A stretch of 64,000 nt of DNA from Calliopum simillimum (GCA_951812925.1 OX638369.1:66044228-66108227); one strand, 5' to 3'. Counted from the stretch's first letter, positions 38,771 to 51,600 are shown. Numbers and translations are program-made. Notes: generated by a model not told the origin, from the sequence alone.

Positions 38771-39245
38771 GTACACTAGACAGTATCGACCACCATATAA
38801 AAAAAAAAAGTTTGAATGACCGCCTCCAGTTTGAAAGCTAATATTGAAAGAATTTTAAGGAAAAAAAAAATTTTTTTTCGGCCCCTAAATTCTATACGGT
38901 TTTGTTTTTTCTTATATCTCCGCTATTTGACGTCCTTGGGTCCTTGTGTCGATTTGGTGTTCTTGGCACCTTAGTGTGGTAGAAACTGAGATAATGAGCA
39001 CAACTAGTCGAAAAAAAGATAAATGATTTCTATGAATGAAATGTAGTCCATGTTGAGACACTTACAACGATATACTATACTTGTTGATCGGACGTCAAAT
39101 GGCGGAGATATAAGAAAAAACAAAATCGAATCGAATTTAGAGGCTGAAAAAAAAATGTTCTTTTCCTTAAAATTCTCTTATATTAGCTTTCAAACTGGGG
39201 GCGGTCATTCGAACTTTTTTTTTTGTGATACTATCTATAGTACAC
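38771..39245. mobile_element. 475-bp foldback MITE
   Basis: The ends (tacactagacagtatcgacc / gatactatctatagtacac) and inner arms pair, for example gtttgaatgaccgcctccag with ctgggggcggtcattcgaac and gttttttcttatatctccgc with its complement. The loop is about 120 bp. It is non-coding. Confidence 0.75.
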
Positions 39246-40584
39246 TTTTTTGTAAGATGCCTTCCTCTTGAGTAAAAAAGGCTTTTTGCCCAACGCGGTC
39301 AAAAGCTAAAAATTCTCATTTAGCGCCCGAATCCCAGCTTGAGTCATGTACCATTTTAAAGGTAATAAATTTAACTTTAATTTAAAGTGCTTTTAAAAAA
39401 AAATTAACGGAGGTTTTTTTTAGCAAATACGAAAGTATTATTTAATTTTAAAAATTTTATAAAAAAATTTTTTTGAAAGATTTATTTTTTATAAAAAGGG
39501 CATTTAAAAAGGTTATCCCTACTTAAAGTTATCAATTTACAAAGTTGTATGCACCGTAAGCAGGAGTGACTTTAACATCCGGGGGTGACTTTAACCGGCA
39601 AGGAAAAAAGATTAAAATCGTAATATTATCATCTCAAAGACTAGTTATCGATTTGTATTGAGTCAATCAGTATTCTTGAGGTATTGGGTTTAAGCGTCTG
39701 TTTTCAATATTTGATTTGAGCGCAATCTTTCAGATACATTGTTGCATTTTCTAAAAGTTGTCTTATGTCGCATTTTTTAGCGCTCAAAAAATTACTACTT
39801 ATTGACTAGAAGGAAAATTGCTGGCGTTAGGTGAGTGATATCACTAAAACTATTGTTTAATTTTCTTCGCTAATCAATCGATTTTGATGGATATAGTTGC
39901 CTCTTAGAATGTTAGAAAACAAAGTTTGTGGGGTGACTTTGAACAGGCCTAAAGTCACCCCCAAAAAACTATTAGGCAGGCTCGTAATACCCTATTCTCA
40001 TAGTTTTCTATATAAAAAGCTTTTCGATTTGTATGGAAAAGATTAGCTATCATAGTTTTTAAATAATAAGTTCATTTAATTCAAAAAATCGGCAGGTGGC
40101 ATCTCCAAATTCAAAAAATCCCAGGGAAATTAGGAAATTTCCTTTTCGTTTGACAAATGCAAAATGTAAACAATTAAAACATTTTTAATAAAAAGCAAAT
40201 TACAGCTAAAATCAAAAATGTGTTCGTCTCAATTGTTTTAAAAAAAATTTAAATAACGAAATATATAAAAATATATTTGAAAAAAGTGAAAATAGTGTCG
40301 TTAAACACCAAAAAAGTGTCATTGAAATGATAGATGACTCATGCAGTTAAAAGATGTGAACGTGGTTCTGTGATTATCAAGATTTTCTGATTTTAGGCTG
40401 GTTAACCAGGCAAGTGAGAATAGGGTATAAGACACCCAAACTCGGGGCAAATTGACGCCCAATACACTGGGTATGGTTAACTGTGTGATTGGCATCATCG
40501 ACAATGAAGAAGCAAATGTAGAATGTATGACCAGCTCAGCTCAATACTGGGAATGGCCACCCAGAAAGTATATTTGCTATTAGC
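39246..40584. other. Intergenic AT-rich DNA, no gene seen
   Basis: A weak inverted pair of gggggtgacttta (about 39577) and taaagtcaccccc (about 39950) suggests a decayed short element at 39551-39965. Nothing else is recognisable. Confidence 0.4.
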
Positions 40585-41901
40585 TGTGTTTCTTTTGACG
40601 CGTATATATAATTAGCAAAATATTTGTATGAAGCGATAGTTGGCGATAGCAAGCGTCGCTTAGATCATAATTGAGGATAAAAGCCAGTGCTGCCCATCAA
40701 AGATGAGTATTTATCGATAAATTTCAAACAAAAATACCAACAAAAAAAAACAAACAAGCAAGATAAAAGGTAAATTACAATTTTTAGGGCCAGTTCTTCA
40801 GTGCAAGTTGAAACTTCGTTTAAACTAAGATATATTAAACTCGTTTAAATTGTTAAACTCGTTTAACAATGATATGACGAGTTTAACAGCGGGTGGCTAC
40901 AAAAAAATTTTAATTGCAGGCTTTCAATTATTGGCGTTTGGCCACCACAACGGTTGGATTACATCAACGCTTAGCAAGTGCATTGTGATCAAGTCGAAAT
41001 GCGGTCCGCGATAAATGTCATGCAAACTTTGATCGGGAATTACTAAAGCAATTGCGTAGCAAACGCGATGAAGAAGCTGATTGAATGAAAAATGTACCCA
41101 GTTGGGAGGTTGGTACCTGGTATACGGAGCCAGTGTCAAAGCTTTGCTTAAAGGCATCTTGGCTGCTCCAATGTTTAAGTAATTTTATGGTCATAATGAT
41201 TGGAAATCATATGCAGAACGTGATTTTATTAAATAGAGGTCAAAAGTGATGTTTGTGAATTTTTTATTTTCCAATAAATTTTTCTTTTTCAAATTATGGA
41301 TTTTTTTATTCATTTATTTATTTGTTTTTTTCGTTTTTTTTTTTTTCTATAAAATACAACGGCCAATATCGTTCAGTTAAACTTAGTTTAAACTACGTTT
41401 AACATTCACTGATAAACTCATTCCTGAGTTTAAATTTAGTTTAAACCAGAAAATGCGTTAAACTTGCACTGAAAAACTGGCCCTTAATTTATTTAACGAA
41501 AATTAAGAATGAAATCCTAATTTTTATTTGTAGCAAGCGCAAGAAGTGGATGGCTTGCGGTCAAAAGATTGAAAACCTAGAAAAGAATTCATATATAATA
41601 CTTATCATGTATAAAAACATATGAATTATGCGTTAATTTTTTACCACTTCGTCTGTTGAATATTCTATTTTTAAATAAATAGTATGCAAATATTTTCCTC
41701 AGCTGATAACTTGTTGGATTCTTTATAGTTTGTTGATATTCATTTATTTTATGTATTTTTGTTTTTCGTCAGATTTCAAATTTTTTTCAGTGCTGCCAAA
41801 AATTTTTCAGTGCTGCCAAACTTTCAATTGTTATATTTAATTGCAGATGCGCGTTTTTTTTTGTCACACATATACAATTATATATACGCGTCAAAAGAAA
41901 C
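40585..41901. mobile_element. TIR element with a nested MITE
   Basis: Perfect 26-bp inverted ends start gtttcttttgacgcgtatat at 40585 and finish with its complement at 41901. A shorter match to this end (cgagtcaaaagaaac) occurs at about 7117. Removing the nested 697-bp element leaves about 620 bp with no transposase. Confidence 0.75.
40787..41483. mobile_element. PIF/Harbinger-like MITE with TTA duplication
   Basis: The ends GGGCCAGTTCTTCAGTGCAA and TTGCACTGAAAAACTGGCCC are flanked by TTA (40784-40786 and 41484-41486). A TTA duplication with GG-starting ends fits PIF/Harbinger. The subterminal regions are rich in gtttaaac-like motifs. A 77-codon - strand frame (40924-41157) could be a scrap of a transposon gene, but I cannot place it. 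Confidence 0.75.
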
Positions 41902-43613
41902 ATGCCTATTATTAATTTAGCATAATTTTGCAAAAAATTAAACCACCGAAGCCCTTTGATAAAAAAGGCATTTTCAATGGATTTTTAACTTTTTTTTTGT
42001 GGATTTTTATGTTTTGCTTAGCCTTTAATATCAGTATTGTTATTTGATGTAACATATATACAAATAAGTCAAACATACCAAAGACTGAAATCGGGCAAAA
42101 GTTATGTGCCGTAATAATCTGTTTTTTGCCCGATACTATTTTTTAAACATAATTCCATTGATTTCACACAATGTGGTAAACTTTCTGTAAAGACAGAATT
42201 CAATTTAATTAGTTCTGAACAAAATGCCAGCTAATTCATATTATGACATTTCTTTTGCTCCGAAATGGACTTAGGCCACTTTCAAAATAAACGGCTCATA
42301 TATACTCCTTCTTCTCTGCGTTAAAAAGGAATAGTCCTTCTCTTATGGCGAAATTTTCTCAAGTGAGCCATATAAAAATTTAAAGGTAAAAACGTCAAGA
42401 ATACTTTCAAGAAAAATAATCTTTGTAGCAACTACTTAGTAAAAGTTTTGGTCTGCCGATAAATTTGTTTTCTATAGAAAAAACAATTTTTTGATCAAAA
42501 AAGATATAGGAGATATACAAAAAAAAAAAAAAAAATTAGCAGCTATTTATTTAGAGGTCGAATTTTTTTTTTTTTTGTTTTTTTTATTTATTATGGTAAA
42601 AAAGCCGTAAATATTGGTTTTTTTTTTTTTTTTTTTGTTTTTAGGTAAGAATATCTCAATAACTATACACGATAGAGCAATTCTGAGGTTGGATTCGAAT
42701 TCAGCATCGCAAAGCACATTGATTATTTTATTTTTTTTTTTTTTGTTTTATTTGGAAAACTAGAATATGGGCTTTCTCGAAGGGGGTATTTGATCGGATT
42801 TTCTGGACAATGGAAAAATTATCACAAAAGCCTATAAAATCATCCCCCATTTTCAGTTTTTGTCGAATTTTTGTGTGATAATCCTGCCATTTAAGACCAC
42901 TGTGTACATAAAAAAATTTATAATATTAAAAGAATTATCTAAAAAGCTGGTTGTCATGCAAATATTATTATAAATACTTACACAAATATTAAATGTAAAT
43001 TTAAAGAACTAAACTGCCGAAAAAAATAAAAAACCGCATCTGAAGTCACGGCCTTTCATACTTTATTTCCCTATCGGATTAAGCAATTTTTTATATATAT
43101 TTTTGTCCAACAGCCAATACGTTTATATTTTTCCACTTCTCTTGCAAATTGCAAATTAAGAGGCAGTAAACTCCATACAGAAAAGATGAAAAATGTTATA
43201 GATTTTTTAAGAAAAGGAAGTTGGTGCCCTTTATTATAAGAATTCTTGATAACTTTTTGTATTTTATGATTGTACGGCAGTACAAACTGTCTACCCAAGA
43301 AGAAAAGCGCTTCAAAAGGCTTTCATGAACGTTTATTTTCCAGCAGAAACCGCTTACGGTCCGTTAAATGCATCATTTCATTTTAACATTGTCTGTCGTA
43401 GGACGTAAGAGTTATCCGTTGCATTTCATAAAATCACAGTGAAGCGCTTATTTCAACCTTACAAATTACGACCCTTACGCAATACTTACATGTATGTATA
43501 TTACCAATACCATTTGCTTTTCACAACGTTTTATACAAGTAAGTCCATATTACTAATAAAACAGAAGAAGTCGTTTAGTCTCGTATTTTTCTAAAAAAAG
43601 AAACATAACGTAA
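41902..43613. other. Repeat-derived AT-rich DNA, no gene seen
   Basis: Contains a diverged end fragment near 42232-42290 related to the element at 5978-7122. Long A and T runs lie at 42520-42640. The module at 42649-42735 (actatacacgatagagc...) is shared with 51492-51585 and the 30779-32855 arms. Nothing coding is supported. Confidence 0.5.
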
Positions 43614-44253
43614 TAGTCCGGGAGCCTGTGACAGTAAAACGGATTTTCAAAATTTTTGTATCAATCGATAGTGTATGGTCCTGGCACTAGTTTTTTTTAG
43701 CAATTTTTGAAATTTGCATTTGCAGAAGCATTTTGCACTCATACGGATTTCAATTTTTTTGCAAATTTTTTTTAATTTAAGAAAAGTTTGGTGTGCCAAC
43801 TGCAAATGATCTTAACATGTGGAGACGTTTTAGTTTGGCCATATTCTCATCCTAGGAGTGGCAAATTTTTGAGCTTTCAAACCGAAATATTTTGAAAGTA
43901 GAGCTAAAAACGAGCAAATTAAAAATATAAAATTTTGCTTGCATTTATTTTCTTTGCATTTATTTTCTTCAAATCGGTGTGCCAGACCTTTGTGCCAGGA
44001 TATCAGTTGGCACACTAATCTTTTCTTAAATTAAAAAAAATTTCCAACAAAATGGCATTTTTTAAATTAAAATCCGTATGAGTGCAAAATGCCTCTGCAA
44101 ATGCAATTTTCAAAAATTGCTAAAAATACTAGTGCCAGGAATTATTCTGGCACACCAGGCTTAAATTGTACCTATGACCATACACTATCGATTGATACAA
44201 AAATTTTGAAAAATCGTGTAAATGCAGTTTTACTGTCACCGGGTCCCTGCCTA
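43614..44253. mobile_element. 640-bp foldback with TAA duplication
   Basis: It starts TAGTCCGGGAGCCTGTGACA and ends with a near complement (GTCACCGGGTCCCTGCCTA). TAA flanks both sides (43611-43613 and 44254-44256). Long inner arms pair (caatcgatagtgtatggtc and complement). The first bases TAGTCCGGGAG and a T-x-A target match the 15041-18891 transposon, so this may be a related non-autonomous element. Confidence 0.7.
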
Positions 44254-44423
44254 TAAGATTTATTAGAAACTCAGAAATTAAAAAATTATGTCTAGTGTGT
44301 TTAAAATTAGTTAAATACAAATATTTGCAGAAGTAAATTCTCTCAAATTCAAAATTGAAATGATTTCATACATAAATGTTTAATAAATACTTAATTTAAA
44401 TAAATTAGATATAAAATATATAA

Positions 44424-44946
44424 GAAGCAATCCACGCCAAGTGTACCAGCCTCAGATTTCGCTCAAATTTGGCAATATGGTAGATCCGGTGTGCAAGAAC
44501 AATAATCCGGGAGGATTTGGTCCTAGTACCATTTGTTGTTAAAATACAGGGTGTTGAAGTTGGCGTTTTTAGTCATTTTCATCAAAAGGGTGTTTTTTCA
44601 AAATTTTATACAATAGCTTACACTAAAGTTTGTAAATTGATAAATCTAAGTATCTGGTCCCATTCATTTTGAAGTGTTCTTTTTGTAAAAAATATATTTC
44701 TTGGTGAAAAAAATTTTTTTTCACCAAAATTTTTTACACTTAAAAATACTTTTGAATTTTTTTTTAAAAAAACCCCCCTTCGATTTTTTTTAAAAGTACT
44801 TTAAATCAAAGCATAATTTATAAGCTTTAAAATGATGTATGACTACATGGGAGTTTTTGGCTTTTGAACCCCCGAGGCAGGAAAAAATCTTATTTACTCA
44901 AGAGGAAAGCATATATGAGCGAAATCCACTTGGCGTGGATTGCTTC
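44424..44946. mobile_element. Deleted relative of the 53527-54798 palindrome
   Basis: Perfect 20-bp inverted ends gaagcaatccacgccaagtg / cacttggcgtggattgcttc bracket a sequence matching one arm of the younger palindrome (tccgggaggatttggtccta, then tacagggtgttgaagttggc). The second arm is almost entirely missing. Confidence 0.7.
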
Positions 44947-45163
44947 ATAAATAAAGTTAATAAATGGATATTACTGAGATTTTCGTTTGATATCTTTTTT
45001 TTTTTTGTAATGGCGTTTTTTTAAGTTCAGAACCCTTTAAGAAGGGGCAAAGACGTGCTTCGATTTGAGTGTCGACTTTAACTACCAAAAACTAAGAATT
45101 TAACATATAATAAAACAAAAAAAAAAAAAAAAGAATATTACATAAATAATAATAATAATATAA

Positions 45164-46056
45164 GGGTCGTTCCACGGTGGATTTTCATTCAAAAATTTTT
45201 TTGACCCGAATTATTTTTTTTCGCATTCTTTGACTTAAAATAAAGGACACGTATTTTTTCTTTTCGTCAGGATATGCACATTTCTCAAGTTATGAATTTT
45301 TCAATTTTTCAAGTTCAAAAAAAGTTCCTCTTTATACTTGCTAAAATCCAAAAGAAATATTTAATTAACAATGGGTCATATTAATAAAAACTTGCTTTGC
45401 TAAAACTCGAAGCAATTGCTTCAATTGTTAGCATTTACTTCAATTCGTATGTGAAAAAATAAATTTTAGCATTTGCTATGTTCGAAATTACCTTTTGCTT
45501 AAATTGGTATGAATAAAAACATAAAAATCGTAGCATTTACTTTGATATTCCAAGTTTGCTTTTTAGCTGACTACGAGAGTTCGCTACGTACTTTTTTCAC
45601 ATAAATCATGTAAAAATCTTGGTCTCTTTTGGTTTGCGTAAATTTTCTAAAGAATAACCGCCAAGTTACGACTCGAAGATTTAACAGCAAAACAACTGAC
45701 GTCAAAAATAAGAAAATTTGTCCAATAGATGGGGAAGGAGTCGGGACACTTTAGGAGCATTTTTTGTTTTTATACCCTACACCCAGAGTATACATATTCA
45801 CTTTGTCCTTCCGTTTGTAACGCAGAGAAGGAGGCGTGGCAGATATAGAAAAGTATATATATTCTTGATCAGCGTCACCTCCTGAGTCGATATAGCCATG
45901 TCCGTCTGTCTGGCTGGCTGGCTGGGTGGCTGGATGGCTGGGTGGCTGGCTGGCTGGGTGGCTGGCTGTGTGTTGAAATACACTTTTTGGGAAAACTGAG
46001 CAAGATATTTCAATGAAATTTAGTACACTGAATGAAAATCCACCGTGGAACGACTC
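45164..46056. mobile_element. 893-bp TIR element with ATAA duplication
   Basis: The ends GGGTCGTTCCACGGTGGATT and AATCCACCGTGGAACGACTC are flanked by ATAA (45160-45163 and 46057-46060). Inside, 45770-46020 is a copy of the dispersed repeat also found at 29222-30710. It includes a GGCTG/GGGTGGCTGG low-complexity run (45915-45968) that yields a spurious PASHPATQP-type frame. Confidence 0.75.
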
Positions 46057-46104
46057 ATAAACAATAAAAATAAATAAAAGCAAGCAAATAAACTTTTGAC
46101 AAAA

Positions 46105-46349
46105 ATGAAGTGCGCTATCTGCAGTTTAAAAATTGAAAGGCAAGACCTTAATATCCAGTGCGAGAAATGCTACAAATGCGCCACTTGTTTAACACAACGA
46201 CGAAAATCATCTTTTTCTGATGCATTTGTTTCCAGTATCATGCCAACTGATAGAAGTACTCCGCCACAAACCAAATCTAAGAGCGTTGAACCTTCACTCA
46301 TCCCACCAAATGTCAACAAAGCTGTGCAAAATTTTTTATTAACAATTAA
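46105..46349 (+). pseudogene. Cys-rich (PHD-like) ORF fragment, possibly LINE ORF1
   Basis: An ATG with a good insect context (ACAAAAATG) opens MKCAICSLKIERQDLNIQCE then KCYKCATCLTQRRKSSFSDA. The C-x2-C...C-x2-C-x2-C spacing is reminiscent of PHD-type fingers found in ORF1 of some non-LTR elements. The frame continues through PPQTKSKSVEPSLIPPNVNK to the piggyBac-like insertion at 46350, so it is interrupted. It could also be a first exon of an unknown gene; I found no splice donor I trust. Confidence 0.4.
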
Positions 46350-46745
46350 CCCTTTCATGCCCACTGTTGCCTATAGGCAACATTGTATATTTGCGCTAAA
46401 AACTCCGTTATTTTCTAATTTTTTCGCCAATTACGAATTTTGTTCAATAGTTTGATATATGTTGCTTGCTTAGTAATAGATTTGCCTCTATAAGCATTAA
46501 TAGTTATCATTTGAATAATGTTCTTTGCTATATCCATACGTGCGAAAAAAAATATGCAAAAAGTGGATGTACATTTTATATAATTCAAAATCAGTATATA
46601 AGTAAACTGGGATCAAAAAGGACATAAAATAACTAAAAACATGTAAGAGAATCAGAAAAATAAATTAATTGCACAAAAAAGGTCTTAGTTGTTCCTCAGT
46701 AATTTTCCAAAGTCAATGTTGCCTATAGGCAACATTGGGCACTTA
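46350..46745. mobile_element. piggyBac-like MITE, one end decayed
   Basis: The left end is TTAA|CCCTTTCATGCCCACTGTTG (TTAA at 46346-46349). A 16-bp perfect palindrome GTTGCCTATAGGCAAC occurs near both ends (46366-46381 and 46718-46733), followed on the right by gggcacttatgg, a diverged copy of the left terminus. TTAA is not preserved on the right. TTAA plus CCC-start fits piggyBac. Confidence 0.6.
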
Positions 46746-47136
46746 TGGATATATTTCGAATACTTTTATATTTCGCATTAAGGGCGTGTGCCAAATCGAA
46801 ACTTTTACCTTAAGCAAATAATGGTGAAAAAAAATTTCACTCTGGTGACTAAAATTTTTAATTTTTCCTGTGCCAAATGGATTACAATTTCTGACAGATT
46901 CAATTTTTGACATTTCAGCGAATCGAATTTTTTTTACATTCGTTTGTACAATTTTTACCAATTACAGAAAATAAATAAGTAAAAAAAATTCAAAAATTTA
47001 AAAAAAAAAATGGGACTTGATTAGGATATTCGAATTTAATTTTGAATATGCTCAAGGAGCTGGGTCAGCAAAAGACGCTGTTATGGAGTTTATTTGGAAT
47101 GAAAAAGCCTGACATATGGTGACCCAAAAGAAAGTT

Positions 47137-49937
47137 TATATGGGCCATTCCATCAATTGGCGACATGGTTTTGTACCCGTGGTTCTCCGATTTTGACCAA
47201 ACTATAGAATATCATAATATAGACCAGAAGAAGAATATCCGTCAACTTTTTAGTGGTCAAAGATGCTCCACGGTTTTTTGGCGCGCAATTCAAATTTCGA
47301 TCAAACGAAAAAATGACTATTTCTTTTATTTTTTAACGACCTGAAAATTGAGTGCAAGAAATTTTGAAGTTATACAATTCTATGTAAAAAAATCTCAGCT
47401 TTCCGATAAAAATATTTTCAAAATCCAAAAAAATTTTCAAAATCCAAAAAAAACCATTTTTTTTCCAAAAAACCAGTTTTTTGTGCTTTTCCCCCAACTT
47501 TTTTTCAAAATTGACTTTTCCATTCGATTCCTCGTTCAATTTTACATAAGTATCAGTGTTCAAAAATATGGGACTCTGATCCCATGAACAGCAAAAAAAA
47601 TCCAAAGTTATCGCTACACGGCGCAGTCTGTTCGCTTAGAAGGTTGTGTGCAGGAGGCAAATAACACTATGCAAGAAATGAGTAAAAATTTTTTCCCCAG
47701 GGAATGCCATTATTCATTTTATATGTAAAATGGGCTGCTGATTCCGAAAATTGCATTATTTTTTTTTTTTATTTCGTGTCGTTTTTGAGATATCGGTCAT
47801 TTTCGGTTTTCGGACCAAAAAAAAGAGATAGGTCCATTTAAATACAAATATCTCAAGAACCAATATTTGTGTTCAAACGTATTATATCTCATATTAAAGA
47901 TAATTAAATTACCTCCAAATGATATTCACATTATTTTTTGGTTGGTTTGTTAGTTTCGGCGAAATAAATTGATTTCTAAAAAAAAACATTTTTTTTTTTT
48001 CGAAAAAATTAACAAAAAATCAAAATCAACTGCAGATTTATACAAGAAGAAATAACTTTTTTATAATTTTTCTTTCTTTTGTATCATAGACTATATATTT
48101 GTAAAGAAAATAAGATACCATTTAAAAAAATCGATGGAAAAATGTAAAAGTTGTATACAATTCATTGAAAAGTTACCAAAATGCGTTTTTCCCAATTTTT
48201 TTGTTTTTATGTAATAAACTGTTCGATAATATGAAACTTTTTGTAAAACACATGAGAAAATCCAAAAAATTCTTAAAGTAGGCGTTAAAATAAAATACCC
48301 GTGTCTCGTCGTTTTTCTCCAGCACGTCAGATTTTTTTTTAATCGATTTTTGAAGTTTTTTAATCCACTGTACATGAAAAAAACAAAAATAACGCATTCT
48401 TATGTTAAATCGATGCAAATAACTATATGTTCCTTACATTTGAGGTGTATCATGTGTTTAGTAAACTTATGCAGGATATTACGAGGAATATTTTTGTAGA
48501 CAATTTTAACCCTCTAAAACCCCCACATGTGGGTCATTTTGACCAAAATGTGAGGGGGTCAAAATGACCCACATGTAAGGGTCTTAGAGGGTTAAAATTG
48601 TCTACAAAAATATTCCTCGTAATATCCTGCATAAGTTTACTGAACACATAATACACCTCAAATGTAAGGATCATATAGTTAAATTCATCGATTTAACACA
48701 AGAATGCGCTATTTTTGTATTTTTCATGTACAGTGGATTAAAAAACTTCAAGAATCGATTAAAAAAAATCTGACGTGCTGGAGAAAAACGACGAGACACG
48801 GGTATTTTATTTTAACGCCTACTTTAAGAATTTTTTGGATTTTCTCATGTGTTTTACAAAAAGTTTCATATTATCGAACAGTTTATTACATAAAAACAAA
48901 AAAATTGGGAAAAACGCATTTTGGTAACTTTTCAATGAATTGTATACAACTTTTACATTTTTCCATCGATTTTTTTAAATGGTATCTTATTTTCTTTACA
49001 AATATATAGTCTATGATACAAAAGAAAGAAAAATTATAAAAAAGTTATTTTTTCTTGTATAAATCTGCAGTTGATTTTGATTTTTTGTTAATTTTTTCGA
49101 AAAAAAAAAATGTTTTTTTTAGAAATCAATTTATTCCGCCGAAACTAACAAACCAACCAAAAAGTAATGTGAATATCATTTGGAGGTAATTTAATTATCT
49201 TTAATATGAGATATAATACGTTTGAACACAAATATTGGTTCTTGAGATATTTGTATTTAAATGGACCTATCTCTTTTTTTTGGTCCGAAAACCGAAAATG
49301 ACCGATATCTCAAAAACGACACGAAATAAAAAAAAAATAATGCAATTTTCGGAATCAGCAGCCCATTTTACATATAAAATGAATAATGGCATTCCCTGGG
49401 GAAAAAATTTTTACTCATTTGTTGCATAGTGTTATTTGCCTCCTGCACACAACCTTCTAAGCGAACAGACTGCGCCGTGTAGCGATAACTTTGGATTTTT
49501 TTTGCTGTTCATGGGATCAGAGTCCCATATTTTTGAACACTGATACTTATGTAAAATTGAACGAGGAATCGAATGGAAAAGTCAATTTTGAAAAAAAGTT
49601 GGGGGAAAAGCACAAAAAACTGGTTTTTTGGAAAAAAAATGGTTTTTTTGGATTTTGAAAATTTTTATCGGAAAGCTGAGATTTTTTTACATAGAATTGT
49701 ATAACTTCAAAATTTCTTGCACTCAATTTTCAGGTCGTTAAAAAATAAAAGAAATAGTCATTTTTTCGTTTGATCGAAATTTGAATTGCGCGCCAAAAAA
49801 CAGTGGAGCAACTTTGACCACTAAAAAGTTGACGGATATTCTTCTTCTGGTCTATATTATGATATTCTATAGTTTGGTCAAAATCGGAGAACCACGGGTA
49901 CAAAACCATGTCGCCAATTGATGGAATGGCCCATATA
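47137..49937. mobile_element. 2.8-kb near-perfect palindrome
   Basis: The ends tatatgggccattccatcaa and its complement bracket arms of about 1.4 kb centred near 48540 (cccacatgtgggtcattttg and mirror). Differences between arms are few, the clearest being an extra short duplication near 47405-47440 on the left. Both arms carry the same AT-rich frames, none matching known proteins. A solo arm lies at 4151-4970. No transposase or clear target duplication is seen. Confidence 0.85.
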
Positions 49938-51024
49938 TAGTGGAATAGTAAAAAATAAAAATAACCCATCTATCGAATGTCTTCATTATTTATGAAATTA
50001 TATAATTTTGGAAGTTTATTTCTGAAAAATAATATCGTCCAAATGTAATTTCTAGCCGTCACTGCACTAATTCATTCAACCACTAAAATTTCTTACGATG
50101 GCCATTTTGTGATGGATATTTTTAGTAAGCTGTGCCAGAGAATTTGATCTATTGGCGGAAACTTCAGATTTTAAAAAAGATCAGGAAAAAATCCGTTACA
50201 TCAGGACTGCGTGGAGGCCAATATATGTCACTTGCCTTGAAAATCAATTTCTCAGGACAAATTTCTCAAATTCTTGGCAGAGACATGTGTTGCGTTGTTC
50301 CGTTCTGCTGAAACCATGTTCTTTGGATTCTATGTAATATCTGCAGTTTTGCTTATGTATGTACATGTCTTGTATTGTATATTTTGTATTTTCCCTAAAA
50401 AAACAAAATTACCAAAAGTCAACAACAAGCAAAATCATTTATCGCCACACATTTCATTATACTTACGTGTAAATAACTCTTTGTTATTTGGAGTGGCTCA
50501 TACATATTTTTTTACAAATTTAAAATTTTATTTTGAATTATTTCATTGTCCATTGACATTTTTAAATTTCTATTTCGATTGTCACAATTTGCAGTAGCTC
50601 CTGGGGCTAGTACAAATTTTGACACAACAATTTCACCTCATATGCTTCAAAAATCGTATTTGAGACGTCAGAATTTGTATAGGTGAGTGAAAGTTTTCGA
50701 TTGGCACAGGCCCTAAGTATGCTTTCCATGGTTAAAAATCATAAAAATATGCGAGTTTGATTGGGAAAACTTCTCTGATGGAGAGTGGACCTGAAAAAAA
50801 GCAAAATATAGTAATTTTTCAGAATAATATTGAAAAAACCCCACAACAACCCATTGACAGAGGTGAAAATATTAAAGTGAATTTTCTGGAGAGGATTATC
50901 ACGAAGACATGGAAAATGATATTGAATAAAAATAGAAAACGAGATTTTTAATAAAATCAACTTTGGGAATTTTAAAATTAGTTGATGTTTCAGGAATTTT
51001 ATTTCATTTCATTTAATTTCATTT

Positions 51025-51164
51025 CTTTCACATTTTAAGCATGTTTAACGAACCGACCATTTCAAAATTCAGCCGTATGCTATACACGTAACAACAACAC
51101 TCGGGTCGTCAAACGGCTGAATTTAGAAGTAGTCGGTTCGTTGAACATGTTTTAAATGTGAAAG
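51025..51164. mobile_element. 140-bp foldback MITE
   Basis: Arms of about 50 bp, ctttcacattttaagcatgt with aacgaaccgacc and the complementary agtcggttcgttgaacatgt with tttaaatgtgaaag, flank a short loop. Non-coding. Confidence 0.7.
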
Positions 51165-51234
51165 ACATTTTAATTTCGTTAAGTCTGGTAAGCAACTATA
51201 AAGTCCTAATCTTTGCCTTTAAAACCTAATTTAA

Positions 51235-51600
51235 ATTATGTTGATATCTTTTTTTCGTCAAAGATATCCTAACCTAAAAAGACACAAAAGCGCAAAAAAC
51301 CCGTTTAGCCAATATTTCGGTCTACGATATCTCTTAGAAGCATGAAGATATAAACATAATTTAAATTAGATTTTAAAGGAAAAGATCATGACTTTTAAGT
51401 ATTTTAACCACATTTAACGAATAAATGATATGTTACATAGTTATATAGCTTCAAAACATGGCAAAAAACGACTTTTTTCGGCTTTTAGATTAGAATATCT
51501 CAAAAACTATACACGATAGAGCGATTCTGAGGTCGGATTCGCGTGAAGCATCGCAAAACACATCGAATGTGATTATTTTGATTTTTGTTTAATGTAGTTA
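51235..51600. repeat. Diverged arm fragment related to 30779-32855
   Basis: The order of phrases matches the palindrome arm: gatatctttttttcgtcaaa near 51244, cctaaaaagacacaaaagcg, then aatatctcaaaaactataca with cgatagagcgattctgaggt near 51500. These follow 31390-31460 and, in complement, 31170-31260, with heavy divergence. Confidence 0.5.

Noticed and set aside
45751..46083. Frame with PASHPATQPASQ repeats
   Set aside because: It is the translation of a GGCTG-type low-complexity run in a dispersed repeat.
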